From the NCBI GenBank assembly GCA_013822685.1, contig PNKV01000005.1, positions 163,569 to 227,568 on the forward strand: 64,000 bases of DNA, read 5' to 3'. A program made the translations under genes and the position numbers. This document shows positions 1-9,736 of the stretch, piece after piece. The stretch's first letter is position 1. Every line of letters begins with the position of its first letter. The stretch is from Leptothrix sp. (in: b-proteobacteria). GTDB lineage: Bacteria; Pseudomonadota; Gammaproteobacteria; Burkholderiales; Burkholderiaceae_C. The notes under the pieces are model-generated. The model was not told the origin of the DNA. It searched no databases and saw nothing but the letters and a program-made list of their open reading frames with translations.

Positions 1-102
1 GTGGGCCGCGTGGGGCCCTGTCAGGGGAAGGATGGGGCTGGTTCGGGGTGACCGCAGTTGCTCGCGCAGGCGTTGCAGGGGGACCAGCGTTGACTCACTC
101 AT
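1..102 (-). CDS. Possible partial CDS, N-terminus only, running off the left edge
   Basis: A minus-strand reading frame opens with ATG at base 102 and stays open for 34 codons to the window edge, starting MSESTLVPLQRLREQL. I do not recognise the family from so few residues. The frame is open and the codons are GC-rich like the neighbouring genes, but no strong ribosome binding site precedes it. It would lie downstream of the NlpC/P60 gene on the same strand, about 80 bases away, so the two could be cotranscribed. The call rests only on openness and position. Confidence 0.3.
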   Translation of the reverse strand, partial: MSESTLVPLQRLREQLRSPRTSPILPLTGPHAAH

Positions 103-183
103 GGCCGCCATTGTGCGGCAGCAAGGGCGCCGTGCGTGTGGCCTTCACCACGTATCCCGGGGGGATGTCGGCTTATCGGGCGG

Positions 184-912
184 TCAAGGTGTGGCGGGGG
201 CCGCGGCCTCGACCTTGGGCGCGCGACGGGCGCCGTCAAAGCGCTTTTGCCAGTAGGACAAGCGCATGTCTTCTACGCGCACTTCGCCGCCAGCGCGGGG
301 CGAGTGGATGAACTTGTTGTCGCCGATGTAAATGCCAACGTGCGAGAAGGTATGGCGCAAGGTGTTGAAGAACACCAGGTCGCCGGGCTTGAGCTCGGCC
401 TGCTTGACCGACACCAGATCGGGCGAGTTGGCTTGTTCAGAGGCGCGGCGCGGCAGGATCAGGCCCACGCTGTTTTCAAACACATGGCGGGTGAAGCCGC
501 TGCAGTCAAAACCGCTTTCAGACGATTGGCCGCCACGCTTGTAGGGCACGCCCAAGAAATTCATGGCCGACAGCACCAGTTCAGACGCCACATTGGTGGC
601 TTTGTCGCGAACCTGTTGGGCCAGATCGGTGACTGGCTTGGTGTTGATCAGTTTTTTGTCCAGCAAAAACCGGCTGATCGGGTCGCCGGAGGTTTCGGCG
701 GCAGCAGGGGGTGTGGCTTGGGTGTTGGCCGCAGGGGCTTGGCCGGTCAGCGCCGTGATGGCGGCTACCGCATCAGGGCTGAGGGCTTGTGCCTGGTTGG
801 CCGTTTGGGCGCTGGCCACCGAAGCTGACAGGGCGAGGCCAATGGCCCAAGCGCTGGCGACTTTGGAAAAAGCAGAACTGCTATGGCAAAACGCAAAAGG
901 CATGGGGCGCAA
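184..912 (-). CDS. NlpC/P60 (C40) family peptidoglycan endopeptidase, secreted
   Basis: Likely a periplasmic peptidoglycan hydrolase of the NlpC/P60 family, which cleaves D-Glu/mDAP-type bonds in the stem peptide. The 242-residue protein starts with a signal peptide (hydrophobic residues about 18-36, ending ASA before Q). A low-complexity Ala/Pro/Thr linker follows, and the C40 domain spans about residues 108-230. The family's Cys-His-His triad is visible: Cys137 in GFDCSGF, His191 in FSHVGIYIG and His203 in FIHSPR. The C-terminus is a short Ala/Pro tail. It stands alone on the minus strand, with 112 bases to ohr. Family and secretion are well supported; the exact substrate and physiological role are not visible. 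Confidence 0.9.
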   Translation of the reverse strand: MRPMPFAFCHSSSAFSKVASAWAIGLALSASVASAQTANQAQALSPDAVAAITALTGQAPAANTQATPPAAAETSGDPISRFLLDKKLINTKPVTDLAQQVRDKATNVASELVLSAMNFLGVPYKRGGQSSESGFDCSGFTRHVFENSVGLILPRRASEQANSPDLVSVKQAELKPGDLVFFNTLRHTFSHVGIYIGDNKFIHSPRAGGEVRVEDMRLSYWQKRFDGARRAPKVEAAAPATP

Positions 913-1024
913 GCTTAAGTTGACTTCGCGATTGACGTCAACCCGAAAAACACGGTCAAAACATCACGTTATCACCGATTCCTCAAGAAACTTGCGCCCT
1001 TTGGTTGCCGGGTGTACCCGTTGG

Positions 1025-1447
1025 TTACAGCACGTTCAACGTCACGGTGATGTTGTTACGGGTGGCGTTGGAGTAAGGGCAGACGATGTGGGCGGCGTCG
1101 ACCAAAGCCTTGGCTTCGTCAGCGGGCATGCCGGGCAAGGTGATGTTCAGCGTGGCCTCGATGCCAAAACCGGTGGGGATGGGGCCGATGGAGACATCGC
1201 CTTGCACCGTGGTGCCGGCAGGCAAAGGCTTTTTCTGCTGGCCGGCCACGAAACCCATGGCGCCCAGGAAGCAAGCCGAATAGCCAGCGGCGAACAACTG
1301 CTCGGGGTTGGTGCCCTTGCCGTTGCCGCCCATTTCCTTGGGCAAGGCCAGCGAGACGTCGAGCAGGTTGTCAGACGACACGGCGCGGCCTTCGCGGCCC
1401 CCGGTGGCGGTGGCGTGGGCGGTGTAGACGATTTTTTCAAGCGACAT
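1025..1447 (-). CDS. ohr: Organic hydroperoxide resistance protein Ohr (OsmC/Ohr family)
   Basis: Ohr is a thiol peroxidase that reduces organic and lipid hydroperoxides, typically using lipoylated proteins as reductant. The 140-residue protein has both family redox cysteines: Cys59 in GYSACFLGAM (peroxidatic) and Cys123 in IVCPYSNATR (resolving). The ORF track starts 28 codons earlier, but the internal ATG at 1447 has a GGAG Shine-Dalgarno seven bases upstream and matches the usual Ohr N-terminus, so I chose it. The upstream DNA carries an AT-rich element like an OhrR operator. A matching OhrR is encoded about 31 kb away at 32783-33247 rather than next door as in many genomes. Confidence 0.95.
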   Translation of the reverse strand: MSLEKIVYTAHATATGGREGRAVSSDNLLDVSLALPKEMGGNGKGTNPEQLFAAGYSACFLGAMGFVAGQQKKPLPAGTTVQGDVSIGPIPTGFGIEATLNITLPGMPADEAKALVDAAHIVCPYSNATRNNITVTLNVL

Positions 1448-1473
1448 GGTGAGCTCCAGGCAGTGGGTTGGTG

Positions 1474-1487
1474 ATAAATTAAATTGT
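1474..1487. promoter_or_regulatory. Putative OhrR operator upstream of ohr
   Basis: The sequence ATAAATTAAATTGT (ACAATTTAATTTAT on the other strand) lies 27-40 bases upstream of the chosen ohr start. It closely resembles the AT-rich interrupted palindrome bound by OhrR repressors upstream of ohr in other bacteria. This is a motif match by eye only. It stands out because the surrounding DNA is GC-rich. Confidence 0.45.
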
Positions 1488-1546
1488 GCGCAACTGAATT
1501 TTAAGGCGCCTTGGATGGCCCCGGTGCGCATGGGGGCAATGCGTGT

Positions 1547-2335
1547 TCAGGCCGGTGTGCCGCGGCTCAGCATTTGCTCGCCGATGGCGCGGAATGCAGG
1601 ATGAGGTGATTGCGACAGCGCCTCACCCGCCTGGCGCAGATACCGCGGTGTGGCGGTTTCAGGCACCTTGGCCAGCCATTCGAGGGCCTCTACCTCACGG
1701 CCTTGGGCGGCCAGCATGCCGGCGTAGCAAAACTGGCCGCGAAAATCCCCGCCCTCGGCACCCCGCTGGTAACAAAGAAAAGCCATGGCCAAGTCTTTGT
1801 CTACCAGCAAGCCGTCTTCGTGATACCGGCCCAGCTTGGCAAACGCCTTGGCATAGCCTTGCTCAGCGGCTTGGCGATAAAGGGCCAAGGCCTGCGCGTG
1901 GTCTTGCTCTACGCCTTGGCCGCTGGCCAGCAGATTGGCCAGGTTGTAGCGCGCCTCTGGCAGCGTGGTGGCTGCGGCTTTGCGGTACCAATGCGCCGCT
2001 TTGCCCGCGTCAACCGCCGTGCCCCAGCCTTGCTCATGGCACCGGCCCGCCATGTTCATCCCCATGGGGTGGTTTTGCTGGGCGGCGTGCAAAAACCAGT
2101 GCAAGGCCTGCACCGGATCGCGCTCCAGGCCGCGCCCATCCAGCAGCCATTGGCCCAGCACGGCCTGCGCGCCGGCATGCCCCAGGCGGGCGGTGGCCAG
2201 CATCCAGCGGGCGCCGTCTTGAGGGGGCGCCTGCATCACCGCTTCCCATGTGGTGGGAAGGATGTGGCTCAACTCATCGGCAGAGCTGGGTAAAGCGGGC
2301 AGGGGTGGCGAATGGGCGAAGGCGGGTGTCGACAT
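1547..2335 (-). CDS. Sel1-like repeat (TPR-type) protein
   Basis: The 262-residue protein contains tandem Sel1-like alpha-helical repeats, which usually act as protein-interaction scaffolds. Consecutive units carry the repeat signature, for example AVLGQWLLDGRGLERDPVQA, then RYNLANLLASGQGVEQDHAQ, then FAKLGRYHEDGLLVDKDLAM. Repeats cover about residues 50-215. There is no clear signal peptide or membrane segment, so it is probably cytoplasmic. It is transcribed alone on the minus strand, divergent from the small ORF at 2441. The specific partner or pathway cannot be told from the sequence. Confidence 0.85.
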   Translation of the reverse strand: MSTPAFAHSPPLPALPSSADELSHILPTTWEAVMQAPPQDGARWMLATARLGHAGAQAVLGQWLLDGRGLERDPVQALHWFLHAAQQNHPMGMNMAGRCHEQGWGTAVDAGKAAHWYRKAAATTLPEARYNLANLLASGQGVEQDHAQALALYRQAAEQGYAKAFAKLGRYHEDGLLVDKDLAMAFLCYQRGAEGGDFRGQFCYAGMLAAQGREVEALEWLAKVPETATPRYLRQAGEALSQSPHPAFRAIGEQMLSRGTPA

Positions 2336-2440
2336 TTTTCAATTATCGATGGGCAATGACCTTGGACACCGCGTTTGGAGGGGAGGACGGCGGCGGCCTA
2401 ATTCGATAGGATGGAGGCCAAGGATGGATGGAAACGAGCA

Positions 2441-2749
2441 ATGTCTCTGATCGAAAAGACGATAGCCCTGTCGATTGCCGCTGCTTGCCTTGTCATGCTG
2501 GTGCGGCTGATGATTGGCAGCCGACGCCGTGATCGGCTTGACCACGCCGTGATGGGCCGCTGGCGGCGCTACAGCACCTGGGTCGTCAAAACCTGGCGCT
2601 GGCGCGTTTCCAAGAAAAAGGCCGCCAAAGAGGCGCAGGCCGTGATCAACCGGGCCCGCACCCGGGGCGATTGGGACGGCAATGTATTCCGCCCCAAATC
2701 CTTCCAAAAGCCAGACAACAAGCCGCGCAAGCCGGTTGACCGGGATTAA
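2441..2749 (+). CDS. Small hypothetical single-pass membrane protein
   Basis: I do not recognise a family. The product from the ATG at 2441 (102 residues, MSLIEKTIALSIAAACLVML) has one hydrophobic N-terminal segment (about residues 7-27). A strongly basic tail rich in Arg, Lys and Trp follows and would face the cytoplasm under the positive-inside rule. The track starts ten codons upstream at 2411; neither start has a strong ribosome binding site, so the start is uncertain. The gene ends 10 bases before the convergent isomerase gene. It is divergent from the Sel1 gene. Basic, tryptophan-containing tails suggest membrane or nucleic-acid contact, but no function is assigned. Confidence 0.6.
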   Translation: MSLIEKTIALSIAAACLVMLVRLMIGSRRRDRLDHAVMGRWRRYSTWVVKTWRWRVSKKKAAKEAQAVINRARTRGDWDGNVFRPKSFQKPDNKPRKPVDRD

Positions 2750-2759
2750 GTCCGAGCGC

Positions 2760-3581
2760 TCAGTCTAGAAACTGCGGCGTCTGCTTGCTCATCTGCGCCA
2801 TCATGGCCGCCTGCAAGTCGGTTGACATCAGCATGGCGGCGTTCCAGGTGGCGATGTAGTTCAGGCCATCGGCCACGCTGTGGTCGCGGGCGTACATGAT
2901 CATTTCCTTGGTGCCACGGATGGACAGCGGCGACTTGGCCGCAATCGTCGCTGCGATCTCGCGCACGCCGCTGCGCAAGGCTTCAGGCGTGTCGAACACG
3001 CGGTTGACCAGGCCGATCTCTTTGGCCTCCGCCGCCAGCACCTTGCGGCCGGTGTAGGCCAGCTCGCGCGCCATGCCGTCGTTGATCAGCTTGGGCAGGC
3101 GCTGCAAGGTGCCCACATCGGCCGTCATGCCAATGTCGATTTCCTTGATGGTGAAGTAGGCCTCGGCGCTGCAATAGCGCATGTCGGTGCATGTGATCAG
3201 GTCGATGCCACCGCCCACGCAGGCGCCGTGGATGGCGGCCAGCACGGGCTTGCGGCAGCGCTCCATGCTGGTCAGCGTGTCTTGCAGATCAAGGATCATG
3301 CGGCGCAGGTTCTCGCGCGTGCGGCCATCGCAATCGCTTTTGATCTGGGCTTGCAGGCCCATCATCATGGTCAGGTCGATGCCCGAGGTGAAGTGCTTGC
3401 CTTCGCCTTCGATGATGGCCACGCGCGCCTCGGGCGTGGTGTCGATCCACTGGAAGGCCTGGCGGATCTCGTGCCACATGGCCAGGTTCATGGCGTTGGC
3501 TTTGTCTGGCCGGTTCAGGCGCACGGTGGCGATGTGGTCGGCCAGGGTGAGGGTCAGGGTTTCAAAAGTGGGGGTGCTCAT
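2760..3581 (-). CDS. Delta(3,5)-delta(2,4)-dienoyl-CoA isomerase-type crotonase
   Basis: A crotonase-superfamily enzyme of 273 residues. It resembles the ECH1-type dienoyl-CoA isomerase more than a simple hydratase: KEIDIGMTADVGTLQRLPK around residues 146-164 and ARDHSVADGLNYIATWN near the C-terminus match that subfamily as I recall it. Glu147 and Asp155 correspond to the acidic pair used for the isomerisation, and the oxyanion-hole segment HGACVGGGIDL is intact. It overlaps the upstream NTF2-like gene by the four bases ATGA and lies in the operon fadH / NTF2-like / isomerase. These enzymes together remove awkward double bonds so that unsaturated fatty acids can enter beta-oxidation. Subfamily assignment is by motif, not alignment. 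Confidence 0.85.
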   Translation of the reverse strand: MSTPTFETLTLTLADHIATVRLNRPDKANAMNLAMWHEIRQAFQWIDTTPEARVAIIEGEGKHFTSGIDLTMMMGLQAQIKSDCDGRTRENLRRMILDLQDTLTSMERCRKPVLAAIHGACVGGGIDLITCTDMRYCSAEAYFTIKEIDIGMTADVGTLQRLPKLINDGMARELAYTGRKVLAAEAKEIGLVNRVFDTPEALRSGVREIAATIAAKSPLSIRGTKEMIMYARDHSVADGLNYIATWNAAMLMSTDLQAAMMAQMSKQTPQFLD

Positions 3582-4021
3582 GATGCTTTGCTTTCTTTAT
3601 ACGCAGGCAGGTAGGCCGCCAGGCGCGCGCCCATCTCGGCGCCCAGCGCTTGCAGGCCGTTCAGGGGGCGCACCATCACCTCGAAATCGACGATCAGGCC
3701 AGCTTCGTCGAAGCGGATCATGTCGATGCCCTTGAGCGACTTGTCGCCCACCATGGCACTGAACTCCAGCACCACGTTCAGGCCGTCTTCGGCCACCAGC
3801 GTGCGGTGGTATTCAAACTGCGTGAACACCTTCATCACGGTGTTGAGGATGAGGTTGACGGCCGCGGCGCTCACATAGGGCTTGAAGGCCATGGGTGAGC
3901 GGAACACGGCGGCGTCGTTCAGGATGGTGGGCAGGCGGCCCATGTCTTGAAGGGACACCATCTCGTGCCACAAAGCAAGGGACGCGGCCGCGGCGGGCTT
4001 CAATGCTGTGCTGTTGGTCAT
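3578..4021 (-). CDS. NTF2-like / SnoaL-type small protein
   Basis: The 147-residue product from the ATG at 4021 (MTNSTALKPAAAASL) looks like the cone-shaped NTF2-like fold. It has an N-terminal helix with LWHEMVSLQDMGRLPTILND, then an alternating beta-sheet with FEYHRTLVAEDGLNVVLEF and KGIDMIRFDEAGLIVDFEVMVRP. Such proteins are small isomerase or hydratase-like enzymes, or simple ligand-binding proteins. The track extends 36 codons upstream into the fadH 3' end; that extension is Pro/Ser-rich nonsense and I reject it. The gene sits between fadH and the isomerase, with a four-base ATGA overlap to the latter, so a role with fatty acyl-CoA substrates is likely but inferred. Confidence 0.75.
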   Translation of the reverse strand: MTNSTALKPAAAASLALWHEMVSLQDMGRLPTILNDAAVFRSPMAFKPYVSAAAVNLILNTVMKVFTQFEYHRTLVAEDGLNVVLEFSAMVGDKSLKGIDMIRFDEAGLIVDFEVMVRPLNGLQALGAEMGARLAAYLPAYKESKAS

Positions 4022-4052
4022 GGTCTCAGGCTCCGATGGGTGAGATTGACGG

Positions 4053-6566
<2,514 letters not shown>

Positions 6567-6621
6567 TTAGTGCGGCGCGCCACGGTTAAGGGGGCGTAGG
6601 TGAGGTTCGGGACTAGGCCAA

Positions 6622-6650
6622 TTGACCTGTAACAAGGTGTGGTCTATGCT
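6622..6650 (+). promoter_or_regulatory. Candidate sigma-70 promoter
   Basis: TTGACC, a 17-base spacer, then TATGCT: a good match in sequence and spacing to a sigma-70 promoter reading rightwards. It would drive the small ORF at 6708 and the island gene at 6869. Motif call by eye. Confidence 0.45.
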
Positions 6651-6707
6651 GAACGCGCTCTATTCGTGATGAATTTGCTCACGGTGGGAATCAGGGAGGA
6701 TTTGGAA

Positions 6708-6800
6708 ATGTCGAGCATTTGGTTGTGCTTGACGGGAGGCAAGAGTCCGGGATTTGTTGCGCGCGCGAGGCGCGTTTTCCTGAGTTATTGGCTGAAGTGA
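6708..6800 (+). CDS. Possible 30-codon small ORF at the island edge
   Basis: An ORF too short for the supplied track. ATG at 6708 is preceded by GGGAGGA seven bases upstream, one of the better ribosome binding sites in the region, and lies downstream of the promoter-like pair at 6622. The 30-residue product starts MSSIWLCLTGGKSPG and ends in a basic and aromatic stretch (RARRVFLSYWLK). No family is recognised. It could be a leader peptide for the island gene at 6869, which begins 68 bases after its stop, or chance. Confidence 0.3.
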   Translation: MSSIWLCLTGGKSPGFVARARRVFLSYWLK

Positions 6801-6868
6801 TGCATATCTTGCCCTTAAGAGGTGATATGTGCTTTTGATGCATAAATACTAGTAGGCCTACCAGAATC

Positions 6869-7708
6869 ATGTCACGCAACCCCTACATAGCTACCGGTCA
6901 AGAACCAACGCTGCAGAACTCAGTTTTTGTTTTCATGGATATATTGGGCTATAGCGATCTGATGATTCAAGCCCAAAAGAATGGCACACAGGAAGCCACA
7001 CTCCGCGATTTGCACGCAGCTCTGTCTGCCAGTCGACAACAACTGGAGGACGACGGGCTGCCTCCCGAGCTTCGCGACTTCGGCGAGAAAGACTTCTACG
7101 CACTTAAGGCTTTCACCGATAACATCGTCATTGGATGGCCAGTTCACTCTGACGCAGAAGCAGAATTTGGCAGCGCCTTTATGCGACTAGCTTTGTTTCA
7201 GTTCAATATGGCAATAAAAGGCTACTTTGTTCGCGGAGCCATGGCAGTTGCTCCTGCCTACATTGACGAAATTGCTGTGTTTGGTGATGCACTTACCCAA
7301 GCGTATTTGGGTGAAAGCAAACTGGCACGTGACCCAAGAATTATCTTGGTCGATTCAGCGGTTGCTGCTGCCAAGCAACATTTGAATTACTACCATCCAC
7401 CTGCGCATGCGCCCCACGTACGGGACATCTTGCAAGACTCAGATGGGCAATGGTTTCTCAACTACCTTGAGTCGGTACTCATTGCAGAACATGAGCACGG
7501 TCCTTTTTACTATGAATTCCTGCAACACAAAGCTGCGGTAGAGCGGAAGCTCGCAACTCACAAAAGCAATCCTCCTGTATGGGCCAAATATGCATGGATT
7601 GCCAGTTATCACAACTACTTCTGCGACCTGCATGCTCGGCACTTTGGAGAAGAGCATCGAATCAACATTGATCTCTTCAAGTCTGCACCTTCGCTCATAG
7701 TGAGCTAG
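6869..7708 (+). CDS. Class III nucleotide cyclase-like protein, possible defence gene
   Basis: A 279-residue cytoplasmic protein with the layout of a class III adenylate/guanylate cyclase homology domain. Asp24 in VFVFMDILGYSDL and Asp84 in KAFTDNIVIG occupy the places of the two metal-binding aspartates. YFVRGAMAVAP (Arg122) and FGDALTQAYLGES follow in the order seen in a widespread uncharacterised group of stand-alone cyclase-like proteins. Some members of the wider class make cCMP or cUMP in Pycsar anti-phage systems. The C-terminal third (190-279) has no motif I know. The gene is AT-rich compared with the flanks and is followed 61 bases later by an attC site, so it fits as the first visible gene cassette. 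Cyclase activity is not proven: only part of the catalytic set is evident. Confidence 0.6.
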   Translation: MSRNPYIATGQEPTLQNSVFVFMDILGYSDLMIQAQKNGTQEATLRDLHAALSASRQQLEDDGLPPELRDFGEKDFYALKAFTDNIVIGWPVHSDAEAEFGSAFMRLALFQFNMAIKGYFVRGAMAVAPAYIDEIAVFGDALTQAYLGESKLARDPRIILVDSAVAAAKQHLNYYHPPAHAPHVRDILQDSDGQWFLNYLESVLIAEHEHGPFYYEFLQHKAAVERKLATHKSNPPVWAKYAWIASYHNYFCDLHARHFGEEHRINIDLFKSAPSLIVS

Positions 7709-7769
7709 GCCTGCTTCAAATTTCAGTGCAATACTATGAGTGGCTCACCGGTCTAAGTATATGTCACTA

Positions 7770-7835
7770 GCCTAAGTGATAGTTCAACAGGGACGTCAAT
7801 GCTTCGCATTGCCGTCGTTAACTTAGGTGTTAGGT
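7770..7835 (+). other. Integron attC recombination site 1
   Basis: A 66-base element with attC architecture. It has R''-like GCCTAAG, then GTTCAAC (L'') with an unpaired base relative to GTTAAC (L'), a central stem GACGTCAATGC-TTC-GCATTGCCGTC, and a terminal GTTAGGT fitting the R' consensus GTTRRRY. It lines up along its whole length with attC sites of resistance cassettes as I remember them. A 31-base internal block (7782-7812) recurs in attC3 with a single mismatch. Recombination would cut after the first G of GTTAGGT (7829). The next gene begins 30 bases later, as expected for a cassette. Confidence 0.85.
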
Positions 7836-7864
7836 TTCAACATCAGCAGTCTGGAATACACAGC

Positions 7865-8857
7865 ATGAAAAGAAAACTTCAGGTATTTATCTCAAGTACA
7901 TTCTCGGACCTGATCGAAGAACGGCAGGCCGCCGTTGCCGCGATCTTAAAAGCTGGCCACATACCTGCAGGCATGGAGCTATTTACTGCAGGGGACAAGT
8001 CCCAAATGCAGACAATTGAACGATGGATCGATGAGTCAGATGTCTATATGCTCATTCTTGGAGGTAGATATGGCACCATCGAAAAGATATCAGGTATAAG
8101 CTATACGGAATTGGAATACGATTATGCAAAGCAAAATGGTAAAACCATGTTTGCCGTCGTTACAGCTGAAGATGCATTGAATGAAAAGGTAAAAAACAAA
8201 GGCGTAAACTTCATGGAAAGAGAAAATCCCAAAGAGTTAAAAATTTTTAGGGAAAAAGTTCTATCCAATATTTCCTCATTCTTTTCAGACGGCAAAGATA
8301 TTCGACTGTGTGTGCATGAAAGCCTGGCAGATCTCAGCGAAAACAGAGATCTAAAAGGGTGGATTTCCGCGGAGGAAATTGAAGATCACAAGACACTTCA
8401 ATTGGAAATAAAACGTCTGCGAGACGAAAACTCCGCATTAAAGGAATCACTAGAGCAAGCGGAGAAATTAAGAAGCAAAGCAAGCTTGCATGGCGTGAAC
8501 GCAGAAGATTTCGAGCAACTAATATCAATACTTGGCGCAATTCAAATCAATATTCCCGTAAGCCTTGCAAACGGAAAAGAAACGACACGAGATTTACTAA
8601 GCTTGTTTTACCGCAATAAAGATTACATCTTAACAGGCGTCACAAACTCGAACACCGCCGATGAGATGGAGGAATTTACCTATCATAATATATGCCCAAA
8701 ATTACAAACACACGGACTAGCTGACAATGAAAAGGTGGTTGGCGTTCGATATAGAAGAAGCTACGTGACAAAACTCGGCATTTCGTTGCTATCGTATTTG
8801 GAGCGGAAAGAGTTGCAAAAGCAAATCCCCACCTTAACGGTGGAGGATGAAACCTAA
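7865..8857 (+). CDS. DUF4062 (TIR-like) domain protein, cassette-borne
   Basis: The 330-residue protein begins MKRKLQVFISSTFSDLIEER, the hallmark of DUF4062, a domain related to TIR-like folds and often found at the N-terminus of multi-domain signalling or defence proteins. The domain covers about residues 4-100 and includes FISSTFSDL and VYMLILGGRYG. A Lys/Glu-rich coiled coil follows at about 190-220 (LQLEIKRLRDENSALKESLE), then a C-terminal region of about 110 residues that I do not recognise. The track start at 7799 reads through attC1; I use the ATG at 7865 after the site. The stop codon overlaps the start of attC2. AT-rich codon use differs from the genome. Role as a nucleotide-signal-triggered effector is speculation. 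Confidence 0.75.
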   Translation: MKRKLQVFISSTFSDLIEERQAAVAAILKAGHIPAGMELFTAGDKSQMQTIERWIDESDVYMLILGGRYGTIEKISGISYTELEYDYAKQNGKTMFAVVTAEDALNEKVKNKGVNFMERENPKELKIFREKVLSNISSFFSDGKDIRLCVHESLADLSENRDLKGWISAEEIEDHKTLQLEIKRLRDENSALKESLEQAEKLRSKASLHGVNAEDFEQLISILGAIQINIPVSLANGKETTRDLLSLFYRNKDYILTGVTNSNTADEMEEFTYHNICPKLQTHGLADNEKVVGVRYRRSYVTKLGISLLSYLERKELQKQIPTLTVEDET

Positions 8858-8947
8858 ATGTCGGTTGAATGCGGACGCCAAAACTGCCATGGTCTAGTGT
8901 CGGTACAGTCCGCGCTGCGTCGATGGTTAATAACCTTGGCGTTAGGC
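8852..8947 (+). other. Integron attC recombination site 2
   Basis: A 96-base element ending in TTGGCGTTAGGC, a perfect R' (GTTAGGC fits GTTRRRY). The left end ACCTAAA (R''-like) overlaps the DUF4062 stop codon. L-type arms GGTTGAA and TTAATAACC pair around an inner stem GCGGAC / GTCCGC, enclosing a larger variable terminal structure than attC1 and attC3. Position directly after one gene and 38 bases before the next supports the call. Its central sequence is unrelated to the other two sites. Confidence 0.7.
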
Positions 8948-8985
8948 ATGTTATCCAACACCAATCACAAGGGATGTATCCTCAC

Positions 8986-9699
8986 ATGAAACGCTCTGTC
9001 GCACTTTTGCTCATAGCTGCAGCACTTTTTTCTGGCTGTTCAAAACCCACCGATGCTGTCATACCAAGTGATATATCAAGCTGGGACAAAGAGTTAGCTC
9101 CCGTGCTAAAAAAACTTCCAGAACAAGATAGGGAAAGAGTAGCCGCTTATTTAATGAGGGCCAAAATGGGTGAGGCCTTTGGAGGAAAAGGTCTTCCACC
9201 TGGCACGACAATCGGAGAGGCTCTCGAAGGCCAAAAGAAATGGATAGCAGAACAAAGGGCAAAGCAAGCGGCCGAAGAATCTCTTAGAAAAAAGCTTGCG
9301 CAAGAGCGCACGGCTGCAATACAAAAACTTGGCCAAGCAGTCACAGTCACTTTGCTAGCTAAGCACGAGGTGCCAAAAAACTTTGATCTTGGAAGATATA
9401 GCGAATATCAAGAATTCCGCATTGGAGTTCAAAACAATTCGGGAAAGGCCATTACGGGCGTTGCGGGAGAAATTAAGTTCATCGACGTCTTCGACAAAGA
9501 GATTGGCGCAGTGAATTTCCGTATTACTGAAAACATAGAGCCAGGAAAGTCGGCTACTTGGATCGGCGGTCGCGACTACAACCAGTTTATAGAAGCCCAC
9601 CGCTCGGTGTGGAACGCAGAAGAAGGGAAATACACTACAAAGTTCGAGCCTGAAATGGTTGTTTTTAAGGACGGAACAAAGCTTTCTGTTTCAAAATAA
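8986..9699 (+). CDS. Cassette-borne lipoprotein of unknown function
   Basis: A 237-residue predicted lipoprotein. The signal peptide MKRSVALLLIAAALFSGC ends in the lipobox LFSGC, so Cys18 would be acylated. A helical, Lys/Glu-rich region follows (about residues 90-125, EQRAKQAAEESLRKKLAQE). The C-terminal beta-rich domain (about 130-237) has FRIGVQNNSGKAITGVAGEI and FDKEIGAVNFR, reminiscent of domains that describe changes in extracytoplasmic proteins of the FxLyD type. I chose the ATG at 8986 because it gives a clean signal peptide; the track start lies inside attC2. AT-rich and flanked by attC2 and attC3, so it is a complete cassette (about 8942-9796). Function unknown. Confidence 0.7.
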   Translation: MKRSVALLLIAAALFSGCSKPTDAVIPSDISSWDKELAPVLKKLPEQDRERVAAYLMRAKMGEAFGGKGLPPGTTIGEALEGQKKWIAEQRAKQAAEESLRKKLAQERTAAIQKLGQAVTVTLLAKHEVPKNFDLGRYSEYQEFRIGVQNNSGKAITGVAGEIKFIDVFDKEIGAVNFRITENIEPGKSATWIGGRDYNQFIEAHRSVWNAEEGKYTTKFEPEMVVFKDGTKLSVSK

Positions 9700-9736
9700 C
9701 TAGCAGGTAATGTCGGCCTTAGCTCATCTGTTTACA

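Noticed and set aside
6600-6868. attI site or integrase remnant left of the cyclase-like gene
   Set aside because: No core site with the GTTRRRY consensus and no integrase-like reading frame was seen.
7799-7864. Track start of the DUF4062 ORF at 7799
   Set aside because: Those 22 codons are translated attC1; the DUF4062 start motif and the cassette layout point to 7865.
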